Positions 51,241 to 58,771 of a DNA stretch of 64,000 nucleotides are shown here, piece by piece. Made by a program: the position numbers and the translations under genes. Below the pieces are notes generated by a model. It worked only from the letters and a program-made list of their open reading frames with translations, was not told the DNA's origin and did not search any database. The stretch's first letter is position 1, and every line of letters starts with the position of its first letter. The stretch comes from Alistipes sp. CAG:514 (GTDB lineage Bacteria > Bacteroidota > Bacteroidia > Bacteroidales > UBA932), in NCBI GenBank assembly GCA_000431015.1, contig HF986083.1, positions 56,075-120,074 of the forward strand. Direction: 5' to 3'.

Positions 51241-51293
51241 AAAAAGAAGTTGGCTGATTTTGCACGTTACCAAAATCAGCCAACTTCTTTTTA
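51241..51293 (+). terminator. Conserved-core hairpin, copy 4
   Basis: A perfect 21-bp stem (51242-51262 with 51273-51293) encloses GCACGTTACC; the core TTTTGCACGTTACCAAAA is at 51259-51276. An A-run and a T-run flank the stem, so it can terminate in both directions. The core is oriented with the DUF1080 gene. The GH2 gene converges from the other side at 51306. Confidence 0.85.
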
Positions 51294-51305
51294 GCATCCC
51301 GTCCG

Positions 51306-54300
51306 TCAATCAAACCTGAGCATGGAATCATCCAGCCACTTTGTGCCGACCAACGCCTGATAGTCGCCGGTGTCCTTACCGGACCGGAAATTACGGAAAT
51401 AGCGGTTCTCCGAAAGGAGTTTTCCGTCAGCGGAAGTCAGGGAGAGAGTCACGATGCAAAGACCATCCGGCACATCAGCGATGTCAAGTACCGGAGTCGT
51501 CGTGTCCTCCGCAGGACTTACCTTGGCTGTTTTTGAATATACTTCCTCACCGTTCGGATTGACTAAGGTAACGCTGGCTGTAAGGTTATTAAGATCACCA
51601 CAGCTGGCGTTGACAACCTCAATCCGGCAAGTGGCCGGGTTCAACTGGATGTGCAACGGCTCACAGGCCTTCCTCACGGCGGCGCACGCACCGGTCGGAC
51701 GGAACCAATAGTCGTAAGTCTGCCATGCGAGGCTCGGCCACGCACTGTGGGACATCCAGATCAGCAATCCCTTGCGGTTCACATTGTTAGCCTCGTACAT
51801 GGCACGGTAGCCATCATAGTTGATCCACTGGGCATACTTCGCGAACCTCTCGGCGGACTCCAAGGCCTGGTCGCCGAAACGCCTGCGGGTCATCCCGATG
51901 AACGCCGTGTCTCCCTGCGCTCCCGTCCTGGTGAAATCATGCTGCCCCCAGACATCATCGATCGGCCACAAATGCCCGGATGTCAGCATCTGCGACAGGC
52001 TCTTATAGTCCATGATGGCCGGCATTCCCCTCTCGCTGTGGAACTTGGACGTTGGGTTCTCGAAATAGAAGGAAGGCTCGACCGCACGGTAAGGGCCGTG
52101 ACCGCTGACACCGTCGTCCGCTGAGCTTGGAATGTACACGATGTCGGAATGGAGATCCTTCACGGTCCTGACAAGGCCATCGTTCAAGGCGGCAGGAGGA
52201 TAGCCCTCGTTACGTCCGCAGTATAGTCCGATGCTTGGATGCCTGCGGATAAGGCTGACATAATCCCTGGCATTGTCAAGGAACATCTCATTGTCGTCCG
52301 GATCCGGACCGTCGGCCGGATTCGCAAGCCAGAAGTCCTGCCAGACCACGATTCCGTACTTGTCACAAGCCTCGTAGAACTCCTCGTCGCCCGTCTGGCC
52401 GACCCAGTTACGGATCATATTCAGATTCATGTCCCTGTGCATGCGGACAGCGGTGTCATATTCATCGGCTCCGTAGCGGAGATTATATTCACTGAACCCC
52501 CAGTTCCCGCCTTTCGGGAAGAAGCGGCGGCCATTGATGAACATTTTGAGGTCGCTCATCACGTCGCCGTAAGTGAATTCGCGGATTCCGGCAAGCCACT
52601 CGATGGAGGTCATCGCCTCGTCCGCCCCGTCAGGAATGAACGAGAAGGTGGCCTTGTGCAGGTTCGGCTCGCCGTAGCCGTTCGGCCACCAAAGAGCGAT
52701 CTCGCGATCCTTCAGTTGTGAATATTCCTCCGGCGTGAATGCCAGAGTCTCGACCGTCCCCGCCTTGGCGACGATATGCCGCTTAAACTCAATTCCTTCT
52801 ATAGTTCCACGGAGGGTTCCGGCAACGTCTTCCGAAGAGACTCCGGCCACATTGACGGACACCGTCATTGATGCCAGACCGTCCTTCAAGCGGCTCTGCA
52901 CCAGTGGGTCGCTGAGATACACCGGAGCGGATCGCTCGATCCTGACATCGTTCCAGATCCCCATGTCACGGCCTCTGACCGTAGGCATCCAATCCCAGCC
53001 GACGGTCGCATGGAATGTTGGGTTGTCGGCTCCCAACTGACCTCCGTTGAAGTCAGGACTCTCGGCGTTTTTCTCCTTCACCGCCGCGTAATGGGCCGGC
53101 TTGATGACGCGGACCGCTACCACGTTACCGTCCTCCCTGAGCAGATCCGTGATGTCAAAGCGTGCTCGCCTGAAAGCGCCGGCGATGTTTCCAAGCTTGT
53201 TGCCGTTGAGATAAACCTCTGCCTTCCAGTTGATTCCGTCGAAGGTAAGGAAGATGTGGTCTCCCGGGCGCTTCGACAGGGTAAGCGACTGGGTCGCAGG
53301 TGTCCACCTGTACCAGAAATCCGAGTTGAAGTAGGATTCGGAAATATGCAGGTTGTTGTCGGCGATCGCCGGATCCGGAACCGCACCGGCGGCGATGTAG
53401 CTGTAGAGAACCGTTCCCGGCACGACGGCAGGCAGCCAATCAGCGTCGTCATATTCATTGGAGGAGATCTCCTCACCGCCGGAAGCCACCGCCGAGGCTC
53501 TCTGAAGCTTCCACTCCGCATCGTCGGACCTGCCGTCTTTCACCTTCGGTCCGAACACCTCAAACTCGCTCAAAGCCAGACACTCACCATCATCAGCCGC
53601 TCCCGTCAGGCGGAGGCGGACATAGCGCGCGTTCCCTTTTGCCTTGAATGAATATGTCAGCGAATCCGTCGCCGGAAGATCCGCGACTCGTCTCCAGACC
53701 TTCGCGTCGTCCGAAACCTCGACCCAGCCGCCCTCGGCTCTATGGATCCAATGCAGCCGGATCTCGTCGAACTTTCTTTTTGAGCCAAGATCGACGCTGA
53801 TCCACTGCGGGCCGCCGTCCGCGCTCATCCATGCGCTGGTAAAGACCTCAGAAGGAAGCATGTTGAATCCCCTGGCCTCCTTTGAGTCGTAAGGCCCCGT
53901 GTCGGAACTTCTGCCGAAGGACTTCTCCAAGGAGAAATCCACGGACTTGATGACCCAGAAAAGAGCGCCTTCCATCTCGAACTGAACATGGAAGCGACTG
54001 AAATCCACAGCATTGGCAAGAGGTATCTCAAGATCCAACTCCCTAGCCGGCCTTGTCAGAGTCTCAGCCTGCTTATTAGGGTCGGTGATCACCTCGGGAT
54101 GGCGCGGCGATCCCGGCAGCCCGGATCCTCCGATGAATCCGACCTCACGGAAATCCGTACCGGAGCCTGAAGCGCGGCAAGAAATTGACCATTCAGAGCT
54201 AGGTTCCTGATAGACGACATATCCCCGGATCCTGACACAGGACGCGGTAAAACTCTGGCGTCCCCACTCATATTCAAGAAAGGTGCTGTACCCTTCCAAT

Positions 54301-54566
54301 GTGTTTCTTGAATATGGCCCCGCATCCACCGTCCATTCCTTCTCGCGCCGAGGAAGCTCGCCCTCGGGCGTGGAGACCTTCAGCCAGGCCGGCTCCCCAC
54401 TCTCGACGACCCCGTCGGTGACCAGTTGCGCCGTAAGGTTGTAGTCATAGGTTGACGATGCGTAAGCCGCCTTGTTCAATGCGATGTTCTCGTCAGGCCC
54501 ATTGCCCGAGCACCCGGCCAGCACCAGTGCGAGAGCCACCGCAGCGGCGAAAGATGATTTCTTCAT
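51306..54566 (-). CDS. Glycoside hydrolase family 2 (beta-mannosidase / exo-glucosaminidase-like) lipoprotein
   Basis: The 1086-residue surface-type enzyme has a lipobox (LALVLAGC), an N-terminal discoidin/F5-8C-like carbohydrate-binding region (about 200-330; SEVFTSAWMSADGGPQWISVDLG), then a GH2 sugar-binding, Ig-like and TIM-barrel arrangement. The acid/base Glu lies in GLYCGRNEGYPPA and the nucleophile Glu probably in KFHSERGMPAI. The ATG at 54566 gives a normal signal peptide. Substrate, beta-mannoside or beta-glucosaminide, is unresolved. No SusC/SusD pair is adjacent. Confidence 0.88.
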   Translation of the reverse strand: MKKSSFAAAVALALVLAGCSGNGPDENIALNKAAYASSTYDYNLTAQLVTDGVVESGEPAWLKVSTPEGELPRREKEWTVDAGPYSRNTLEGYSTFLEYEWGRQSFTASCVRIRGYVVYQEPSSEWSISCRASGSGTDFREVGFIGGSGLPGSPRHPEVITDPNKQAETLTRPARELDLEIPLANAVDFSRFHVQFEMEGALFWVIKSVDFSLEKSFGRSSDTGPYDSKEARGFNMLPSEVFTSAWMSADGGPQWISVDLGSKRKFDEIRLHWIHRAEGGWVEVSDDAKVWRRVADLPATDSLTYSFKAKGNARYVRLRLTGAADDGECLALSEFEVFGPKVKDGRSDDAEWKLQRASAVASGGEEISSNEYDDADWLPAVVPGTVLYSYIAAGAVPDPAIADNNLHISESYFNSDFWYRWTPATQSLTLSKRPGDHIFLTFDGINWKAEVYLNGNKLGNIAGAFRRARFDITDLLREDGNVVAVRVIKPAHYAAVKEKNAESPDFNGGQLGADNPTFHATVGWDWMPTVRGRDMGIWNDVRIERSAPVYLSDPLVQSRLKDGLASMTVSVNVAGVSSEDVAGTLRGTIEGIEFKRHIVAKAGTVETLAFTPEEYSQLKDREIALWWPNGYGEPNLHKATFSFIPDGADEAMTSIEWLAGIREFTYGDVMSDLKMFINGRRFFPKGGNWGFSEYNLRYGADEYDTAVRMHRDMNLNMIRNWVGQTGDEEFYEACDKYGIVVWQDFWLANPADGPDPDDNEMFLDNARDYVSLIRRHPSIGLYCGRNEGYPPAALNDGLVRTVKDLHSDIVYIPSSADDGVSGHGPYRAVEPSFYFENPTSKFHSERGMPAIMDYKSLSQMLTSGHLWPIDDVWGQHDFTRTGAQGDTAFIGMTRRRFGDQALESAERFAKYAQWINYDGYRAMYEANNVNRKGLLIWMSHSAWPSLAWQTYDYWFRPTGACAAVRKACEPLHIQLNPATCRIEVVNASCGDLNNLTASVTLVNPNGEEVYSKTAKVSPAEDTTTPVLDIADVPDGLCIVTLSLTSADGKLLSENRYFRNFRSGKDTGDYQALVGTKWLDDSMLRFD

Positions 54567-54595
54567 TAACATATCAATCAATTGTTTCTGCAAGA

Positions 54596-54643
54596 TAAGT
54601 AATCCTTAAATATAATCGAACGAATATAGTAATAAATATTCGT
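54596..54643. promoter_or_regulatory. Upstream region of the GH2 gene with an inverted repeat and a TAAGTAATCC box
   Basis: ACGAATAT (54620-54627) and ATATTCGT (54636-54643) form an 8-bp dyad about 55 bases upstream of the GH2 ATG, a candidate operator. TAAGTAATCCTTAA (54596-54609) is another copy of the intergenic box. Confidence 0.4.
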
Positions 54644-54667
54644 AAAGCAATAAGGAGGTTGCGGCGT

Positions 54668-54791
54668 GAGGCTACGGGCGGGATACGGGGTTTTTCACGC
54701 TCGGAGAGTCACCGCCGGGAGGCTGAGGGCGAGATTCGGGGTTTTTCACGCTCGGAGCGGCACAGACGGGAGGCTGAGGGCGGGATACCAG
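54668..54791. repeat. 51-bp tandem repeat array A
   Basis: Nearly 2.5 copies of a 51-bp unit start at 54668, 54719 and 54770, with shared blocks GAGGCT, GGGTTTTTCACGCTCGGAG and a few substitutions. The period is a multiple of three, and at least two plus-strand frames stay open. An AAGGAGG lies at 54652-54658, 7 bases before a GTG at 54666. The frame continues into sequence antisense to tRNA-Ser, so I do not call a gene. Confidence 0.75.
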
Positions 54792-54910
54792 ATCGGAGGA
54801 TGGGTAACAAGCATCATCCTACAATGCGTAGGGCACATCATACAAGGAAGAAGAGCATCTAAAAAGAGTAAAGTAAAACTAATGACTATTAGTTCATTAC
54901 AGCGATTTGG

Positions 54911-54995
54911 CGGAGGATACAGGATTCGAACCTGTGGGGCCTTTCAGCCGACTTGTTTTCGAGACAAGCACCATAAACCACTCGGACAATCCTCC
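54911..54995 (-). tRNA. tRNA-Ser (anticodon CGA)
   Basis: An 85-base class II tRNA on the minus strand. The acceptor GGAGGAT pairs with ATCCTCC, the discriminator is G, and the anticodon loop CTCGAAA in stem CTTGT/ACAAG gives anticodon CGA. A long variable arm and the T-loop GTTCGAATC are present. CCA is not encoded. Confidence 0.94.
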
Positions 54996-55110
54996 GTGTT
55001 TTGCGATGCAAAAATAACAATTTTCGGGGAAATTATCAATCCGCATCGCTCTTTATTTGGTCAGCGACATACAAACCGCCCCTCGTGAGGCAAAGCCATA
55101 ATAACTATGA

Positions 55111-55827
55111 TCACCGGTCTGACTGATCCTTGCTGTTTCCGATCTCCACAGAAGTGAGCGACAGGGCGATCAGCGACTGCGCCGGGATGTAGGTCAGCAT
55201 CACCAGGAAGCCATGCAACGGAAGGCGTATGCCGGTGAACATGCCGGCGGCAAGGATCGCATCAGAGATGACAAACAGGACATAGCCTACGAGGGTCATG
55301 ATGTAGAGGCGGTTTTTGGTCTCGACGGCTGCCAAAATCACCGCGTTGATGACATATGCGAACACACCTGCGTACACCACGACGCAGCCTCCCAAGAATC
55401 CCTTGACATCGAATGCGTGGGCGGGGATGGTCGTGACAGCGATCAGGATGGCCAGAATCATGAACCTCATCAGCACCTCCTTTGTGCCTGTAACTTTTCG
55501 CGGCTCAGGAATCGTCAGGAAATAGAATATGTGACCGACGAGAAAGGCCAGAAGCCCAGCGAGGAAGAAGGTCTGCCCGTTGAACATCAGCAGGATGTCC
55601 CCCAACGCCCCGAACGCCATAGCCAGCATCAACGTGGTCACCCGCCTTCCGCGAACGCCTTCCCTTGTCAGTAGCAGCCAGCAGAAGAGCGCCAGCGACG
55701 GCACAATCAGCGGCTTGGAGCATAACACAAGAATATTCACACCCAAAAGCTTGCCGAGCAGATTCGCCACGGACGAAAGTATGAATATCGCCACCGCCAA
55801 CTTTTGCGACACATTCAAAGACTTCAT
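55111..55827 (-). CDS. Lysoplasmalogenase (YhhN family)
   Basis: The 238-residue protein has about eight hydrophobic helices and the YhhN/TMEM86 pattern: AMAFGALGDILLMF (GDxxL), FLVGHIFYFL and YVLFVISDAILAAGMF (the conserved SD). Lysoplasmalogenases cleave the vinyl-ether bond of lysoplasmalogens. This implies that the organism makes or meets alkenyl ether lipids. The ATG at 55827 is chosen; the longer frame starts with TTG. Confidence 0.85.
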   Translation of the reverse strand: MKSLNVSQKLAVAIFILSSVANLLGKLLGVNILVLCSKPLIVPSLALFCWLLLTREGVRGRRVTTLMLAMAFGALGDILLMFNGQTFFLAGLLAFLVGHIFYFLTIPEPRKVTGTKEVLMRFMILAILIAVTTIPAHAFDVKGFLGGCVVVYAGVFAYVINAVILAAVETKNRLYIMTLVGYVLFVISDAILAAGMFTGIRLPLHGFLVMLTYIPAQSLIALSLTSVEIGNSKDQSDR

Positions 55828-55840
55828 AACCAACTAATTA

Positions 55841-55916
55841 TTAAGTAATCCTTAAAAACTATCCTCGAAAATTCTTCACAAATCTTTACCAACTTATTTT
55901 TTAACGCTTACTAAAG
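55841..55916. repeat. AAGTAATCC / AACGCTTACT box pair, copy 3
   Basis: TTAAGTAATCCTTAAAA (from 55841) and TTTTTTAACGCTTACTAAAG (55897-55916) lie between the vsr stop and the lysoplasmalogenase start, in the same order as at 26549 but with a longer spacer. The two arms can pair except for the central TCC/CGC. Confidence 0.5.
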
Positions 55917-55962
55917 TCAAACAATCATATTCACAAACCATTGCCATGGTCATGTACCGCCG

Positions 55963-56442
55963 TCATTCCTCCAAGGACAACTTCCTTACTGACAAAGGAA
56001 TAGGATGGATCGACTCCGGTTCGACATTCCGTCTTAACGTGGAGGCCAGCCTCTCAAGGGTCTTTCTCCTGTCCACCGGCGACAGCTCGCACTCCCACAC
56101 CACAATCACATTCCATCCAAGCGCCTCAAGAGCGGCGGTCTCGGCAGCGTCCCGCTCCTTGTTCCTGCGGATCTTCTCCGCCCAGAACTCAACGTTGCTG
56201 TGCGGCAGCCTGAACTTCCCGCACCCCGGATGCCCGTGCCAGAAGCACCCGTTCACGAATATCGCGGTGTGATACCTCCTAAGCACAAGATCCGGACACC
56301 CCGGAAGCCTCCTTGAATGCAGCGAGTACCTGAACCCCATCGAATGCAGCCCCCTGCGCACAACCATCTCTGGCCGTGTGTCCTTCCCCCTGATACGCGA
56401 CATGCAATAATGCCGCTGCTCCTTAGTCATCGTGTCCGGCAT
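55963..56442 (-). CDS. vsr: Very short patch repair endonuclease
   Basis: Vsr nicks DNA 5' of T in T:G mismatches that arise from deamination of 5-methylcytosine at Dcm-type sites. The 159-residue protein shows the full family pattern: MSRIRGKDTRPEMVVRRGLHSMGFRY near the N-terminus (in part GKDTRPEMVVR), LPGCPDLVLRRY with the catalytic Asp, AIFVNGCFWHGHPGC, the WAEKIRRNKERD helix and a C-terminal WNVIVVWECEL. No cytosine methyltransferase is in the window. Start alternatives are 56442 and 56430. Confidence 0.95.
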   Translation of the reverse strand: MPDTMTKEQRHYCMSRIRGKDTRPEMVVRRGLHSMGFRYSLHSRRLPGCPDLVLRRYHTAIFVNGCFWHGHPGCGKFRLPHSNVEFWAEKIRRNKERDAAETAALEALGWNVIVVWECELSPVDRRKTLERLASTLRRNVEPESIHPIPLSVRKLSLEE

Positions 56443-56565
56443 GGCTGACCATCGCTAAACTTTATCATTAAAGTAACGCCTGACTATAATGGGCAATACT
56501 CTGACTTTTTTCACTATGACAATAATATTCAAAAATATCAACAATTGCAAATGTTGCTCGAGAAC

Positions 56566-56593
56566 AAAAAAAGCCCGTCCCGAAAGGGACGGG
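56566..56593 (-). terminator. Rho-independent terminator of the GH97 gene
   Basis: On the minus strand CCCGTCCC pairs with GGGACGGG around a four-base loop, followed by GC and a run of seven T. It lies about 45 bases after the GH97 stop. Confidence 0.88.
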
Positions 56594-56638
56594 ACGGGCG
56601 TGTCTGGCTGCTGTCTGTCAGACGGCAGGTGTGGTGCA

Positions 56639-58639
56639 TTACTTTTTGGTTATGCGGGCTGTCCAACCGCCGCCGGGGGCCATGTGGACCGTTACCTTGC
56701 GGTCGGCGGAAAGCTGGGCGGACTCGCGTTTGTAGTCGCGGGCGGCGCGGTCGGCGTTGATGCCGTCGCGGAAGATTTCCATGACCCAGTCACCTTCGCC
56801 AAGGAAGGAGAGATCAAGGGTTAGGTCGCGGGCGGTCCAGTCGTTTAGAGAGCCGACGTACCAGATGTCGCCGCTGCGGCGGGCCAGGGTTATGTAGCTG
56901 CCCAGAACACCGTTGACGGACACGCTCTCATCCCATGTCGTAGGGCAGTCGGCGATGAACTTGGTGCACTCCGGCTCGGCCATGTAGTTGGACGGAGAGT
57001 CGCACAACATGTTCAGAGGAGAGTCGAAAACTACATATTCAGCAAGCTGATGGCAGCGTGTGCCCTGGCTCATCGCCTCGGAGTTGACCGGATGGTAGTT
57101 CCTCCTTGTGGCGTTGCGCATAGCGCCTTGCGTGTAGTCCATCGGGCCGGCGGCCATTCTGATGAACGGTACGGTGACATCGTAGGTCACCTGATCCACG
57201 TCGGACTTGCTCCACTTCATCTGCTCAAGGCCGAAGACTCCCTCATAGTTGATGACATTTGGATAGGTGCGGTTGAGTCCGACCGGCTTGAATGCCCCGT
57301 GGAAATCAACCAAGAGTCCGTACTTGGCGGCGGTGGCGGCGGCGCGCCTGAAGAAATCCACCATCATCTGGTCGTCCCTGTCCATGAAGTCCACCTTGAA
57401 GCCTTTTATTCCCATTTCAGAATAATGGCGGCAGACATTCTCCATGTCACGGTCGAAGGCATAGTAGCCGGCCCACAGGATGAGGCCGACGTTGTGAGCC
57501 TTGGCATATTCACAAAGCATCGGGAGGTCGATCTCAGGGACGATCTGCATCAGGTCGGCCTTCTTGTTGACAGCCCAGCCTTCATCGAGGATGACATATT
57601 CAATGCCATGCTTTTGGGCGAAGTCGATGTAGTACTTGTAGGTGTCGTTGTTGATGCCGGCGCGGAAGTCCACCCCGTAGATGTTCCATGCGTTCCACCA
57701 GTCCCACGCCACCTTGCCAGGCCTCACCCAGCTGTAGTCCACCGAAGGATCAGCAGGCGTTCCGAGCTTCCAGACCATGTCGTTGACGGCCAGGTCCGCA
57801 TCGTTTGTCGTCACCATGATTATCCTCCACGGGAAAGACACGCCGGCCGAGCAGGACGCGATGTAGTCCTCGCGCTCCCTGACAATGCCCTGAAGCATGT
57901 TGTGGCCGCCATATTCAACAGTCTTCGGGTACGGCGCGAAACGTCCGGAGAGGGTTGTGGCGTCGCCCTCGTTGTAGAGGTACATCCCCGGATAGTCCAG
58001 AAGGTCGGACTCGGTGATCAAAACCTTCATCCCGTCATCGGCGGAAACCGCTATCGGCAGGAAGGCGAGGCGCTCCTTGTTCCAACCGGAAAGAGGAGTG
58101 ACCGTGTAGGTGTTCTCGAAAGAGTTCCAGTACTGACTCTCAAGGGTTTCCAAGTGCTGAGCCACGTAAGGGACATAGGCGCTCCAGTCCTTCGCGAAAT
58201 TGAAGCGAGCCTTCTCCGACAGCACCTTGCCGTCTTTCTTCAGCGAGCTGACGAAGCGGTAGGCGACACCCTCGTCGTAGGCGCGGAAAACAAGAGAGAA
58301 TTCCTTGAATATGAGAGATAGCTCATTGTAGTTGTCACGAACCTCCGACTTCTTGTAGGCAACTGTCGGAATCACCTGATCCACAGCGGTTTTACGCACC
58401 TTGCGCACCTTGTCGTTCTCTCCGAAGACTATGCCGTCCGAAAGCGTCATCGAGATCTCCGACGCATCAATCAGGCCGACAGCGTCCCTTGAGACCGAAT
58501 AGGAGATTGTCTTACCAACCACTACCGTGGCCGAGAGATGACCGTCAGGTGAGACAACCTTGTAGGATCCGTCCTTCGCGGACGAGGTGAAGGCAACCGT
58601 GAATAATGCGGCGGCTGCCAGTACAGTTCTGTATGTCAT
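56639..58639 (-). CDS. Glycoside hydrolase family 97 (SusB-like alpha-glycosidase)
   Basis: GH97 enzymes of Bacteroidota include inverting alpha-glucosidases (SusB) and retaining alpha-galactosidases. The 666-residue protein has a signal peptide (VLAAAALFTVAFTSSA), an N-terminal beta-super-sandwich (YKVVSPDGHLSATVVVGK), the (beta/alpha)8 barrel with EYVILDEGWA, GFKVDFMDRDDQMMVDF and NYEGVFGLEQMKW, and a C-terminal sandwich. The ATG at 58639 is preferred for its signal peptide. The DFMDRDDQ Asp could be a retaining nucleophile, so an alpha-galactosidase-type activity is possible. Confidence 0.9.
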   Translation of the reverse strand: MTYRTVLAAAALFTVAFTSSAKDGSYKVVSPDGHLSATVVVGKTISYSVSRDAVGLIDASEISMTLSDGIVFGENDKVRKVRKTAVDQVIPTVAYKKSEVRDNYNELSLIFKEFSLVFRAYDEGVAYRFVSSLKKDGKVLSEKARFNFAKDWSAYVPYVAQHLETLESQYWNSFENTYTVTPLSGWNKERLAFLPIAVSADDGMKVLITESDLLDYPGMYLYNEGDATTLSGRFAPYPKTVEYGGHNMLQGIVREREDYIASCSAGVSFPWRIIMVTTNDADLAVNDMVWKLGTPADPSVDYSWVRPGKVAWDWWNAWNIYGVDFRAGINNDTYKYYIDFAQKHGIEYVILDEGWAVNKKADLMQIVPEIDLPMLCEYAKAHNVGLILWAGYYAFDRDMENVCRHYSEMGIKGFKVDFMDRDDQMMVDFFRRAAATAAKYGLLVDFHGAFKPVGLNRTYPNVINYEGVFGLEQMKWSKSDVDQVTYDVTVPFIRMAAGPMDYTQGAMRNATRRNYHPVNSEAMSQGTRCHQLAEYVVFDSPLNMLCDSPSNYMAEPECTKFIADCPTTWDESVSVNGVLGSYITLARRSGDIWYVGSLNDWTARDLTLDLSFLGEGDWVMEIFRDGINADRAARDYKRESAQLSADRKVTVHMAPGGGWTARITKK

Positions 58640-58771
58640 AATCGAAAAAAAATGTTTTGTCATTTCGTTTGATAAAGATACTAACATCTTCGGATAATTC
58701 AGCATGCTGAATCAAATATATTTGCAATAATCCTGTTGAGCAAGGCCTCCGGATCCTGATTGTCAATGGGG

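Noticed and set aside
54666..55088. A 140-codon plus-strand frame starting at the GTG after AAGGAGG
   Set aside because: It runs across the antisense strand of tRNA-Ser, giving the well-known artefactual RIRTCG peptide, and its N-terminal part is simply the 51-bp repeat. No domain is recognisable.
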